A stretch of DNA of 64,000 bases, from positions 1 to 64,000 of the forward strand of contig DXZN01000002.1 in assembly GCA_019419645.1 (NCBI GenBank). Reading direction: 5' to 3'. Positions 50,603 to 59,396 of the stretch are shown here, piece by piece. Origin of the DNA: Collinsella sp. Its GTDB lineage: Bacteria > Actinomycetota > Coriobacteriia > Coriobacteriales > Coriobacteriaceae. Position 1 is the stretch's first letter; each line of letters starts with the position of its first letter. Made by a program: the position numbers and the translations under genes. A model generated the notes under the pieces. The model ran no database searches. It worked only from the letters and a program-made list of their open reading frames with translations, and was not told the DNA's origin.

Positions 50603-52510
50603 CTAGAGCTCCTTTTGCAGATAAAGGCCATGGTCATAAAATCCAAGATGACGATAGTACTCACGTGTGCCAATCGCGCTAATCACGTTGATACGCGCAT
50701 AACCCGCATCCCGGGCAATCTCGCACGCACGTTCTACGAGCAAACGCCCTAACCCGTGATGCTGCGCCGCCTGGCCTTGATCGCCCACGCGCGCCGCCAT
50801 GCCATACACGTGAACCTCGCGAATCATCGCCTCGTCCGACACCGTCGGCAACTCGTCCGCATGCGCGGCAACAAACGCGCGGTCGGGCAGCGACAGGCGC
50901 AAAAAGCCCGCGATTTTGCCCTGCGGTGTCACCCACTGCAAAAAGCGCTCGTGCGTCACCGGCGTCTCGTACGCCACTTCCTCGTCAAGGGTCAACTCGT
51001 CCAGGTCGGCGCCCGCCGTGCTGATCTCGCGATAGCGAATCTCACGCACCGTCGCACCGTCACCCCAAGCAGCCAAGCGGTTCTCAACGAGCTGGCGCAG
51101 GTTGGGTTTCTTGTTGCCCACCATGATGTCATCGGAGCTAAAGTCGCGGATCATGCGGCTGATGCGGCAGAACGCCGGCGTCACCACGATGTCGTCGGCC
51201 AACACATCGAGCAGCTCGTCCTCGGTATAGGGGCGCCACTCGCCACGCTCGTAACAGCCCACCAGACGCGAGCCCTCGATGAGCGCGCACGGGTAGACCT
51301 TGACCTCGTCGGGCATAAAGGCGCCCTCGGTCATAAAGCGCTCGTAGTCGCACTTGTCCCCATCAGGCGTGGCGCCCAGCAAGTTGAGCATAAAGTGCGC
51401 GTGGATCTTAAAGCCAAACAGGCGCGCGAGCGAAAACGCCCGCTCGATCTGCGCCACCGAAATGCGGCGCTCGTTGATATCGAGTAGATGCTGGTCAAGA
51501 CTCTGAATACCCATCTGAATCTTGGTGCAACCCAGGCGGCGGATGAGCGTGAGGGCCTGCGGCGTTACGGCATCGGGGCGCGTCTCGATAACGAGCCCCA
51601 CCACGCGATGCTTCGCCGTCTCGTTGATGCGCTGCTGACGCTCAAGCTCCTCCATCGTTGCCGTCTGCCACTCGGCAGCCTCGCCCCATGGCGTACCGGG
51701 GCCGTACAGACGGCGCACTGCGCGGTTATAGCCACCAACGACAGCATCCACACGCCCCTGCTCGTCGGCAACGCCGGCAGCAAGCTCAGCCTCGTCTGTC
51801 GCAATGCCGGCAGCCCGATAGCGCTCGCGGCGCTCTGTTACCACCGGCGGCAGGGCATCGGCGGGAGCGTCATCGAGCAGGCGCCCTGCCTCGGCACGGC
51901 TGATGCCCGGACGCGCCAACATGGGGTTTGCCGCCACGCCGGCGACGGCATCGTCATTGAGCGCACGGAAAAGCTCCGACATAAACCACGTTTGATACCC
52001 TTGCGGATAGTCGCTCCAGGTGCCACCGAGCACGATGAGCTCTATCTTGTCGGTCGCATGCCCCATCTGCGAAAGCGCGGTCAGACGAGCGCTCACCTGC
52101 AGATACGGGTCAAAGCAGTTTTGCTCCGCACGGGCGCACGCCGGCTCGGCGTGCAGATAGCTTTTAGGCATGCGCAGGTCATTGGGGCAAAACAGGCAAT
52201 CGCCCGAGCATGGCCAGGGCTTGGTAATGACGGTAATGGTCGCCACGCCCGAAGCCGTGCGACGAGGCTTCATACGCAGCACCTGCAGCAGTCGACGTTC
52301 CAGCTCGGTATCGACATTCCACGCAGCCCAACGAGCCGGCTCCTCACGTTTAACCCGCTGGTAGAACGGCAGCAGACGGCGCTTGGCCAAATCGCGTTTG
52401 TCGGCACCCTCACGGCGCGCCTCGGCATGTATCAGTTTGACGAGCGCCTTGTCGTCCACGGTCTCGCCGCGACGCAGGGCCTCAAGTATGTTCAAGATAA
52501 TCTGTTCCAT
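50603..52510 (-). CDS. elp3: Bacterial Elp3-type tRNA U34 carboxymethyl synthase
   Basis: A 635-residue radical SAM/GNAT enzyme. The radical SAM cluster motif is CSGDCLFCPN near 103-112; KIQMGIQSLDQHLLDINER and HAHFMLNLLGATPDGDK follow; the acetyltransferase domain occupies the last 150 residues (GLGRLLVERACEIARDAGY, YYRHLGFYDHGLYL). Elp3 attaches an acetyl-derived carboxymethyl group to tRNA U34; in bacteria it acts without the other Elongator subunits. Its neighbour may have no link. ATG 52510 with GGGGG upstream. Confidence 0.92.
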   Translation of the reverse strand: MEQIILNILEALRRGETVDDKALVKLIHAEARREGADKRDLAKRRLLPFYQRVKREEPARWAAWNVDTELERRLLQVLRMKPRRTASGVATITVITKPWPCSGDCLFCPNDLRMPKSYLHAEPACARAEQNCFDPYLQVSARLTALSQMGHATDKIELIVLGGTWSDYPQGYQTWFMSELFRALNDDAVAGVAANPMLARPGISRAEAGRLLDDAPADALPPVVTERRERYRAAGIATDEAELAAGVADEQGRVDAVVGGYNRAVRRLYGPGTPWGEAAEWQTATMEELERQQRINETAKHRVVGLVIETRPDAVTPQALTLIRRLGCTKIQMGIQSLDQHLLDINERRISVAQIERAFSLARLFGFKIHAHFMLNLLGATPDGDKCDYERFMTEGAFMPDEVKVYPCALIEGSRLVGCYERGEWRPYTEDELLDVLADDIVVTPAFCRISRMIRDFSSDDIMVGNKKPNLRQLVENRLAAWGDGATVREIRYREISTAGADLDELTLDEEVAYETPVTHERFLQWVTPQGKIAGFLRLSLPDRAFVAAHADELPTVSDEAMIREVHVYGMAARVGDQGQAAQHHGLGRLLVERACEIARDAGYARINVISAIGTREYYRHLGFYDHGLYLQKEL

Positions 52511-52530
52511 GCCCCCATTGTAAAGGCAAA

Positions 52531-52560
52531 GGCGCCGGAGCCCGTCACGGCTCCGGCGCC
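52531..52560 (-). terminator. Terminator downstream of the DUF4097 gene
   Basis: GGCGCCGGAGCC (52531-52542) with GGCTCCGGCGCC (52549-52560), followed on the minus strand by TTTGCCTTTA. Confidence 0.8.
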
Positions 52561-52608
52561 TCCATCAAACAGCGCAGCTATGGTTTATAAGTCTTCGATA
52601 ACCGCCCG

Positions 52609-53508
52609 TCACTCTGAATCAAATGACATGTCGCCCGAACCAACCTCAAAACGATACGTGGCGGACTTATCGCCATTATCGAATTCAAGATTCAAAATGG
52701 TCTCGCCGTCGTAGTCAAGCGGAAGGAAATCGCTCTCGAAGTCGCCGCTGCCCAAGGTGAGGCTCGCCTTAAAGCCCGTAGAGTTCGGAACCGTCATCTC
52801 CACATCACCCGAGCCCACACTCACGTCCATCGACTTCGCGGGCGCCTGGTAGAGATCGAACGTCATGTCGCCCGAACCGACCTCGGCATTCAGGGTGTCG
52901 GTCACGGTGCCCGTAAACTCAACGTCTCCCGAATTCAACGTTATAACCAGATCATGGCACGCAATGTCCGCGACCGCCAGGTCGCCCGACCCTACATTCG
53001 CCGTAATGCCCACCAGGTTATCCGCAACATCTCGCGGCAGCTCAATGGTAATTGTGCGGTCAATCGCGCGCTTATCATCGTAGTCGAACTGACTGATCTT
53101 GAGCGTAGAGCCCTTGACCTCAGCAAGGTTCCGGGTAGCCGCATCAGAAGCAGACGTTCCCTTCGCAACGCGACCGCTTTCGATAACACGCACCGGGCCG
53201 CCAGAGACACATTTAACCTCGACCGTCCCCGACGTCACGTCCAAGTCGAGCGATTGGAACGCGTCGGCATCAAACGTTTCGCTCGAAAGCTGCTGAGGCC
53301 GAGCGGAATAGTTACCGCTATCCAAGAGATCATCGTCGTCAAACATATCGTCAAAATCAGACAAATCTCCAGATAGAATACCGGTCGTACGCACCATATC
53401 GGAATGAGCCAATAGCTGCGAAGCACCAAAGACAAGCCCGATGATAAGCACAAACGCTCCGATGCCAACACCCAAGCGTACCTTGGATTCATGCGAAAGC
53501 TTCATCAT
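52609..53508 (-). CDS. DUF4097-family beta-repeat membrane protein
   Basis: A 299-residue protein: N-terminal membrane segment (about 12-33), an acidic linker (DFDDMFDDDDLLDSG) and a right-handed beta-repeat domain (about 80-299) with repeated VGSGDL/VGSGDV turns, the mark of DUF4097 (YvlB-like). It would sit on the outer face of the membrane. ATG overlaps the stop of the XRE gene as ATGA, so the two form a sensor-regulator pair. The stub at 16.2 kb appears to be the same type cut short. Confidence 0.85.
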   Translation of the reverse strand: MMKLSHESKVRLGVGIGAFVLIIGLVFGASQLLAHSDMVRTTGILSGDLSDFDDMFDDDDLLDSGNYSARPQQLSSETFDADAFQSLDLDVTSGTVEVKCVSGGPVRVIESGRVAKGTSASDAATRNLAEVKGSTLKISQFDYDDKRAIDRTITIELPRDVADNLVGITANVGSGDLAVADIACHDLVITLNSGDVEFTGTVTDTLNAEVGSGDMTFDLYQAPAKSMDVSVGSGDVEMTVPNSTGFKASLTLGSGDFESDFLPLDYDGETILNLEFDNGDKSATYRFEVGSGDMSFDSE

Positions 53509-54227
53509 TCATCACCCTCTTTGGCAATCGGCTCAGCGGTGGCCGCGGCAGCCATGTCAGCGTCAACCGAAGCGGAAACGTTCTTCCCCTTAGTCATAGC
53601 GACCGCCGGTGCCGGACCAACCTGAATATCCCCGCGCGCCCAATCACCATCGAGCGCACGCGCCACCCAGTGATAGATGGGAATCGTAAAGAAGATCAGT
53701 GCGGCAAAGGGGCCGGCGCCAAACAGGAACATCAGCAAAAAGAACAGCAGCCAGCACACAGCCCAATACGGGAACGACTGGAACGGACCTTTCACCGGAG
53801 TCACGCTGGTCGCACCGGCACCCGTCACCTGAGCCGTCGCCGCATTGGCAGCCTGCGCGCTCCAACTCGCCGCCTGCGCCGCCTTGGCCGCGGCATCACT
53901 CGCCTGTGTTGCCGCCTCGGTGGCGCGCGCCGCTGCCTCATGGGTGCGGGCACGCTCCGCGGCCTCGGCCTCGCGCTGACGGGCGCGGTCCTCGTTCTCA
54001 AATTCGATATCGTCCTCGATCTCGTCACTCGGATTGAGGAGCTCGTCCAAACTCACGCCATAGAGTTTTGCGAGCGAGATCAGGTTCTCGGTATCGGGCG
54101 AGCTCTCCGCACGCTCCCATTTACTGACCGCCTGGCGCGACAGTCCCAGCTTTCGCGCCAACCCTTCTTGGCTAAAACCCTTGCTGCGACGAAGGTCGGC
54201 GAGCCGCTGCGCAGTTTCTACATTCAT
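53505..54227 (-). CDS. XRE-family HTH regulator with membrane C-terminus
   Basis: A 240-residue protein: HTH (about 5-58; FSQEGLARKLGLSRQAVSKWERAESSPDTENLI), an Ala-rich charged helical segment (about 80-145, EAAERARTHEAAARATEAATQASDAAAK), then two hydrophobic segments (about 168-186, 190-207) and a polar tail. ATG 54227 has AGGAGG directly upstream; the frame extends to 54476 without other RBS. Together with DUF4097 it is a membrane-linked regulator pair analogous to PadR-HAAS-DUF4097 at 15.2 kb. Confidence 0.82.
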   Translation of the reverse strand: MNVETAQRLADLRRSKGFSQEGLARKLGLSRQAVSKWERAESSPDTENLISLAKLYGVSLDELLNPSDEIEDDIEFENEDRARQREAEAAERARTHEAAARATEAATQASDAAAKAAQAASWSAQAANAATAQVTGAGATSVTPVKGPFQSFPYWAVCWLLFFLLMFLFGAGPFAALIFFTIPIYHWVARALDGDWARGDIQVGPAPAVAMTKGKNVSASVDADMAAAATAEPIAKEGDE

Positions 54228-54494
54228 GGTTCCTCCTATGTGATGCCAGCCGTGCCGCCGGACCGTTTTTGTTCTTAAGGCGCCTTGCACAGTTAAAAAT
54301 CTATCCGCCACCGCCAAAAGCATGCCACCTATTCTAGTGAGATTTTTGACAACCGGCGGTTGCGGGCATATATGAGCTGCGGAAATGTGTCCAAACAAAG
54401 CAATGACCCGCAGCTCGGTTGTCCCCGTTGCGGCGTTAACGGTAGTATGGTCGTACTGTTTATTCCGCACCGCCAACGGAGGGAGTTCCGCGCC

Positions 54495-55367
54495 GTGAAC
54501 CGCGATTTCGCCTCATCGCTCATTCAGCTCAACAATACGTTCTATCGCGAGCACTCCGCCTCCTTCTCCGATACGCGCCAGGCACCGTGGCCCGGCTGGG
54601 TACGCACCATGGACATAGCGCTCGAGCAGCTCGACGTCGCCACGATCGAGCATCCCGTCCGCGTCTTCGATCTTGCCTGCGGCAACATGCGATTCGAGAA
54701 CTTTGCCGCCGGCGGCGCACTTTCCGCCAAGGGCGTCGACGGCGCAAACCCCTCGGCAGACGCCAGTTGCCCGTTTGAGTTCTATGGTGTTGACTCGTGT
54801 CAGGATTTGGCTATCGATGCGCACGGTCACGCCCTGCGCATTCCCAACCTGCACTTCCAGGAACTCGACGTACTCGATGCCCTCATGAAGCTCAACCCCG
54901 CCGAGACACCCGACGTGCTTTTCGACGCCCCGCTCGCCGACATCTCGGTCTGCTTTGGCTTTATGCACCACGTGCCGTCGTGCGAGTACCGCGTACGCGT
55001 GCTCGACGCCCTGGTGCGCCAGACGCGCCCAGGCGGCATCATCGCCATCAGCTTTTGGGAGTTTATGAACGACGAGCGCATGGCGCGCAAGGCCGTTCGC
55101 GCCGAAGCCCGCGCCGAGCTCACCCCGCCGTTTGAAAGTTACGATTCCGCGCAGTTTGAAGCCGGCGACCACCTCATTGGCTGGCAAAACGACCGCCACG
55201 CCTACCGCTATTGCCATCACTTTGACGATCAGCAGATCACCGACCTGGTGCGCGGCGTGCGCACATTCTACAAGAGCGGCGAGGTCCCCGTGCGCGAGCT
55301 TGAGCGCTTCCATGCCGACGGTCGCAGCGGCGAGCTCAACCGTTACGTGATTCTCAAGCGCCTGTAG
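54495..55367 (+). CDS. Class I SAM-dependent methyltransferase
   Basis: A 290-residue Rossmann methyltransferase: motif I VRVFDLACGNMRF, FYGVDSCQDLAI, FGFMHHVPS and RPGGIIAISFW. Similar proteins include Trm9-like tRNA methyltransferases, but no substrate can be assigned. GTG 54495 with GGAGGGAG nine bases upstream is chosen; the frame opens at 54360. It is divergent from the XRE gene; the 267-base gap shows no other feature. Confidence 0.8.
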   Translation: MNRDFASSLIQLNNTFYREHSASFSDTRQAPWPGWVRTMDIALEQLDVATIEHPVRVFDLACGNMRFENFAAGGALSAKGVDGANPSADASCPFEFYGVDSCQDLAIDAHGHALRIPNLHFQELDVLDALMKLNPAETPDVLFDAPLADISVCFGFMHHVPSCEYRVRVLDALVRQTRPGGIIAISFWEFMNDERMARKAVRAEARAELTPPFESYDSAQFEAGDHLIGWQNDRHAYRYCHHFDDQQITDLVRGVRTFYKSGEVPVRELERFHADGRSGELNRYVILKRL

Positions 55368-55485
55368 GCATCGGCGACTTGCCGCCGAGCCGCACCGCAA
55401 CTTTCGGGCAAGCTATGCCCCACCCTTTTCAACCCATTGATGGAACGTGCTGCCATGCGTTCCATACTCATGATCAAGGAGCCTC

Positions 55486-56325
55486 ATGGGAGCCGTCCAC
55501 GTTCGCACGCCTAAGAACTTTGTGCTCGAGGAGCGCCTGGAGCGCTACGCCGATGCGATTGAGACGAACCCCGAGGTCTATGCCGGAGATTGGCGCGAGG
55601 CTTGCGCGCCAGTTGGCAGCAAGCCCTTCGAACACCTTCACCTGGATCTTGGCTGTGGCAAGGGAACGTACCTTGTAGAGCGCGCGGCCCACGAGCCAAA
55701 CACCCTCTTTATCGGTATGGACCAGGAGCCCATCTGCATCGCCTATGCCGCACAGAAAATCTGCGAGCAGGAGCTGTCCAACGCACTCGTCCTGCCCCGA
55801 GGCGCCGCATCGCTGCCGCAGCTGTTTGCCGCAGGCGAGCTCGATGCCATTACCATTAACTTTCCCACGCCGCAGCCCAAGGCCAAGTACGCCAAAAAAC
55901 GACTCGTCCATGTCGACCATCTGATGCTCTACCGCCCGCTCTTTTCAGCCGGCGCCACCGTCACACTGCGAACAGACAGTAAGCCATTGCGCGACTACGC
56001 CCTGGGGCAGTTTGCCGCGGCCGGCTACGACACGCTTTGGGTAAGCGACGACGTCCGCCGCGACCATCCCGAGCATCCCGAGACCGAGTACGAATGCCGC
56101 ACGCGCGAGATGGGTGCCGTCGTCTATGGCATTTGCGCCACACCCGGCGCGCAGCCCAGCAATGAACAGCTCGCGGCGGGCCGCGCGCAGGAGCAAAGCC
56201 TTGCCTGCTACCTGCCCGAAAACCTCGATGAGCTCACCTATGTACCTCTGGGCATGGAAGAGGCCGTCGAGAACTTTAGAAACCGCGCCCGCAAAGGCAA
56301 GAAGCGCCTGCCGCAAGAGTCCTAG
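55486..56325 (+). CDS. trmB: tRNA (guanine-N7-)-methyltransferase
   Basis: A 279-residue TrmB-type enzyme methylating G46 of tRNA: motif I HLDLGCGKGTYL, FIGMDQEP, AITINFPTPQPKAKYAKKRL (in place of the more usual FPDPWPKKRH) and LRTDSKPL. The FPTP variant and the long C-terminal tail (about 210-279) differ from common TrmB, so confidence in the exact base is moderate. ATG with AAGGAG upstream. Follows the methyltransferase by 118 bases. Confidence 0.78.
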   Translation: MGAVHVRTPKNFVLEERLERYADAIETNPEVYAGDWREACAPVGSKPFEHLHLDLGCGKGTYLVERAAHEPNTLFIGMDQEPICIAYAAQKICEQELSNALVLPRGAASLPQLFAAGELDAITINFPTPQPKAKYAKKRLVHVDHLMLYRPLFSAGATVTLRTDSKPLRDYALGQFAAAGYDTLWVSDDVRRDHPEHPETEYECRTREMGAVVYGICATPGAQPSNEQLAAGRAQEQSLACYLPENLDELTYVPLGMEEAVENFRNRARKGKKRLPQES

Positions 56326-56392
56326 GGGCTTCTGATGGTCGCGGCGTCGGCAAACAAGCGCAAATTGGCGCCAGCGAACGGCCCTCAAACCT

Positions 56393-56511
56393 AAGTGAGT
56401 AGACTTTTTTGCAATAGCCAGGCACAGCCCGCATAGCGAAACATAAAACCGCAGGTAGAACCCTTGCGCAAAAGTCATGTGCTCGCAATATCGCAAAAAG
56501 TCTACTCACTT
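56393..56511. repeat. 119-bp inverted-repeat element (MITE-like)
   Basis: The left arm 56393-56412 (AAGTGAGTAGACTTTTTTGC) matches the reverse complement of 56493-56511 with one extra T. The 80 bases between carry no frame of note. It lies alone in the 309-base gap after trmB, and the AT-rich composition differs from its neighbours, suggesting insertion. Confidence 0.75.
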
Positions 56512-56634
56512 GGCTAGCGACTACACTAAACGGCTGGGCAGAACGCCCATTTCCTGCATTTTCTTGCCTGCGAACGCATCGATGCGACGCTACGCCATAA
56601 TAGTTGGCGGACAATCGCGAGAGAAAGCAAACAC

Positions 56635-59316
56635 ATGGCACAGACCACGACAGATATCGCCGCCAGCACCGTCCCCGGTGCCGGAGCCGCCAGTTCATTC
56701 TCGGGCGGCACGGGAACCGAAGCCGAATTCGGCTCACTCGGTGCGCTCTCCCCCACCTGGTGGGAGCCCGAGGACGGCAGCGAGCCCGAACCGTGGCTCA
56801 CGCCCGACCAGGCCTTCGAGCGCTTCTTTGAATGGACGAGCGATCGCGGTATTGAGCTGTGGGACCACCAGGAAGAGGCCCTCATGGATCTAGCCGCCGG
56901 CGATCACGTCATTCTGGGCACGCCGACCGGATCGGGCAAGTCGCTTGTCGCGCTGGGCATGCTCTTTATGGGCATGGCACAGGGCAAACGCTGCTATTAC
57001 ACGGCCCCCATCAAGGCTCTGGTCAGCGAGAAGTTTTTCGACCTTGTGCAGGTGCTCGGCCGCGATAACGTCGGTATGATCACCGGCGACACGCATATCA
57101 ACACCAAGGCGCCCGTCATCTGCTGTACGGCAGAAATCCTCGCCAACGACGCACTACGCGAGGGCGAAGATGCCGATGTTGGCTGCGTCGCCATGGACGA
57201 GTTCCACTACTTTGCCGACCCCGATCGCGGTTGGGCCTGGCAGGTGCCGCTGCTCACCCTGCCTCACACGCAATTCATGCTCATGAGCGCCACGCTCGGC
57301 GATGTCACTGCCATCGCCGCCTCACTCGAGGAGCACACCGGCGCTGCTTGCGACTTGGTCGTCGACGCCCCGCGTCCTGTTCCGCTGAGTTACGACTATG
57401 TGACGACCTCCCTCGAGGGCACGGTCGAGCTCGCCATGCGCCGCGACGAGGCCCCACTCTATATCGTGCACTTTAGCCAGGATGCCGCACTTGCGACGGC
57501 ACAGTCGCTCGCCAATTTTGGCATTGCCAACAAGGAGCAGCGCGAGGCCATCAAGGAGGCGGCCAAGGGCACGAGCTTCTCGACGGCCTTCGGCAAAATC
57601 CTCAAGCGCTTGCTCGGATGCGGCGTCGGCGTGCACCATGCTGGCATGTTGCCGCGCTACCGCCTGCTGGTCGAGCGCTTGGCGCAGCAGGGCCTGCTAC
57701 CCGTCATCTGCGGCACCGATACGCTCGGCGTCGGTATCAACGTGCCCATCCACACCGTGGTGCTCACCGCGCTCACCAAGTTCGATGGCTATAAGATGCG
57801 TCGTCTGCGCGCCCGCGAGTTCCATCAGATTGCCGGTCGTGCCGGCCGCTCGGGCTTCGATACCGAGGGCATGGTCATCGCCGAGGCACCCGAGCACGAG
57901 ATCGAGAATGCCAAGCTTATGGCCAAGGCGGGCGACGACCCCAAAAAGCTCCGCAAGATTAAAAAGAAGAAGGCCCCCGAGGGCTTTGTCACCTGGAACA
58001 AGCAGACGTTCGAGCGCCTGATCGAGACGCAGCCCGAGACACTCAAGCCGCGCCTGCGCATCACGCACTCCATGGTGATTAGCGTGGTCGAGCAGGGTGG
58101 CGATGCCCGAGCCCGCGTACACGACCTCATCGAGACGAGCCTGCAGACCCCCGAGGAAAAGGCTAAGCTCGAGGTTCGTGCCGACGAGATCTTCGCCACG
58201 CTCATCGATTCCGGCGTCGTCGTGCGCACCGAGGTGCCGCCCGCACCCGACGCTCCGGCTGACGCCGCGCCGGACATCGACTACGCACTGACGGTCGACC
58301 TGCCCGAGGACTTTGCGCTCGACCAGCCGCTCTCGCCGTTTTTGCTTGCCGCGTTGGAGCTGCTCGATCCCGAGAGCGAGACCTATACCATGGACCTGAT
58401 CTCGATGGTCGAGGCAACGCTCGAGGATCCCAAGCAGGTGCTGCGCGCTCAGGAGCGCGCAGCGCGCGACCGCGCGATGGCCGAAATGAAGGCTGACGGC
58501 GTCGAATATGAGGAACGCCTGGAGCGCATCCAGGATGTCACCTACGAAAAACCGCTCGAGGACTTGCTCGACGCCGCCTTCGACAAGTACTGCCAGGAAG
58601 TGCCCTGGGCAAACGACTACCAGCTCTCTCCCAAAAGCGTCCTGCGCGATATGCTGGAAAGCGCGAGCGATTTTAAGGGTTACATTCAAAAGCTCGGCAT
58701 CGCCCGTTCCGAGGGCATTTTGCTGCGTTACCTGGCAGAGGCCTACCGTTCGCTCGACCGCACCGTGCCCATCGAGAAGCGCGACGAGCGTCTGCGCGAC
58801 ATTATCTCGTGGCTCGGCTTTGTGGTGCGCTCGGTGGACTCGAGCCTGGTGGACGAGTGGGAGAACGCCGGCAACCCGGCAGCCCTCGATGCTGCGCCGC
58901 CGCAGGGCATCGACGAGGTCGTGGCGGACCGCCGCGGCTGCACGCTGTTGGTGCGCAACGCGCTCTTCCGCCGCGTGACCCTTGCCGCCCGCGAGCACGT
59001 TCGCGACCTGGGCGAGCTCGACGACGACTGGGGCATGAGCGAGATCCGCTGGCAAAAAGCACTCGACGCTTACCACGAGCAGCACGAGGAAATCCTCACC
59101 GACGGAGATGCCCGCAGCGCCGCGATGTTTTCCATCGACGAGTCCGACGAGAAGACCGCGCACGTATGGCACGTGCACCAGATCTTTGCTGACGAGGATG
59201 GCGACCACGATTTTGGCATCATGGGCGATGTCGATCTGGACGCCACGCAAGACGGCGGCGAGGTAATCTTCAAGAACTACCGTGTCGGCTTTATCGAGGA
59301 CCTGCTCGAGGACTAG
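56635..59316 (+). CDS. Ski2/Mtr4-like DEAD-box helicase (DUF3516 group)
   Basis: An 893-residue superfamily 2 helicase: Walker A LGTPTGSGKS near 96-105, MDEFHYF near 188, MSATLGD near 220, motif V-VI GTDTLGVGINVP and QIAGRAGRSG near 398-407, then a long C-terminal part (about 430-893) of the DUF3516 type. It has the general Ski2-like plan found in several actinobacteria; RNA or DNA as substrate is not decided by sequence. The ATG has GAGAAAG a few bases upstream. Single gene with terminator. Confidence 0.88.
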   Translation: MAQTTTDIAASTVPGAGAASSFSGGTGTEAEFGSLGALSPTWWEPEDGSEPEPWLTPDQAFERFFEWTSDRGIELWDHQEEALMDLAAGDHVILGTPTGSGKSLVALGMLFMGMAQGKRCYYTAPIKALVSEKFFDLVQVLGRDNVGMITGDTHINTKAPVICCTAEILANDALREGEDADVGCVAMDEFHYFADPDRGWAWQVPLLTLPHTQFMLMSATLGDVTAIAASLEEHTGAACDLVVDAPRPVPLSYDYVTTSLEGTVELAMRRDEAPLYIVHFSQDAALATAQSLANFGIANKEQREAIKEAAKGTSFSTAFGKILKRLLGCGVGVHHAGMLPRYRLLVERLAQQGLLPVICGTDTLGVGINVPIHTVVLTALTKFDGYKMRRLRAREFHQIAGRAGRSGFDTEGMVIAEAPEHEIENAKLMAKAGDDPKKLRKIKKKKAPEGFVTWNKQTFERLIETQPETLKPRLRITHSMVISVVEQGGDARARVHDLIETSLQTPEEKAKLEVRADEIFATLIDSGVVVRTEVPPAPDAPADAAPDIDYALTVDLPEDFALDQPLSPFLLAALELLDPESETYTMDLISMVEATLEDPKQVLRAQERAARDRAMAEMKADGVEYEERLERIQDVTYEKPLEDLLDAAFDKYCQEVPWANDYQLSPKSVLRDMLESASDFKGYIQKLGIARSEGILLRYLAEAYRSLDRTVPIEKRDERLRDIISWLGFVVRSVDSSLVDEWENAGNPAALDAAPPQGIDEVVADRRGCTLLVRNALFRRVTLAAREHVRDLGELDDDWGMSEIRWQKALDAYHEQHEEILTDGDARSAAMFSIDESDEKTAHVWHVHQIFADEDGDHDFGIMGDVDLDATQDGGEVIFKNYRVGFIEDLLED

Positions 59317-59340
59317 CCGGGCGCAATGGGACGAAACAAA

Positions 59341-59379
59341 GCGGGGTCGCTGGCAACATCGCCAGCGGCCCCGCTTTTT
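59341..59379 (+). terminator. Intrinsic terminator of the Ski2-like helicase gene
   Basis: GCGGGGTCGCTGGC (59341-59354) with GCCAGCGGCCCCGC (59361-59374), then TTTTT. Confidence 0.93.
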
Positions 59380-59396
59380 GCGCGATACGCTATCCC

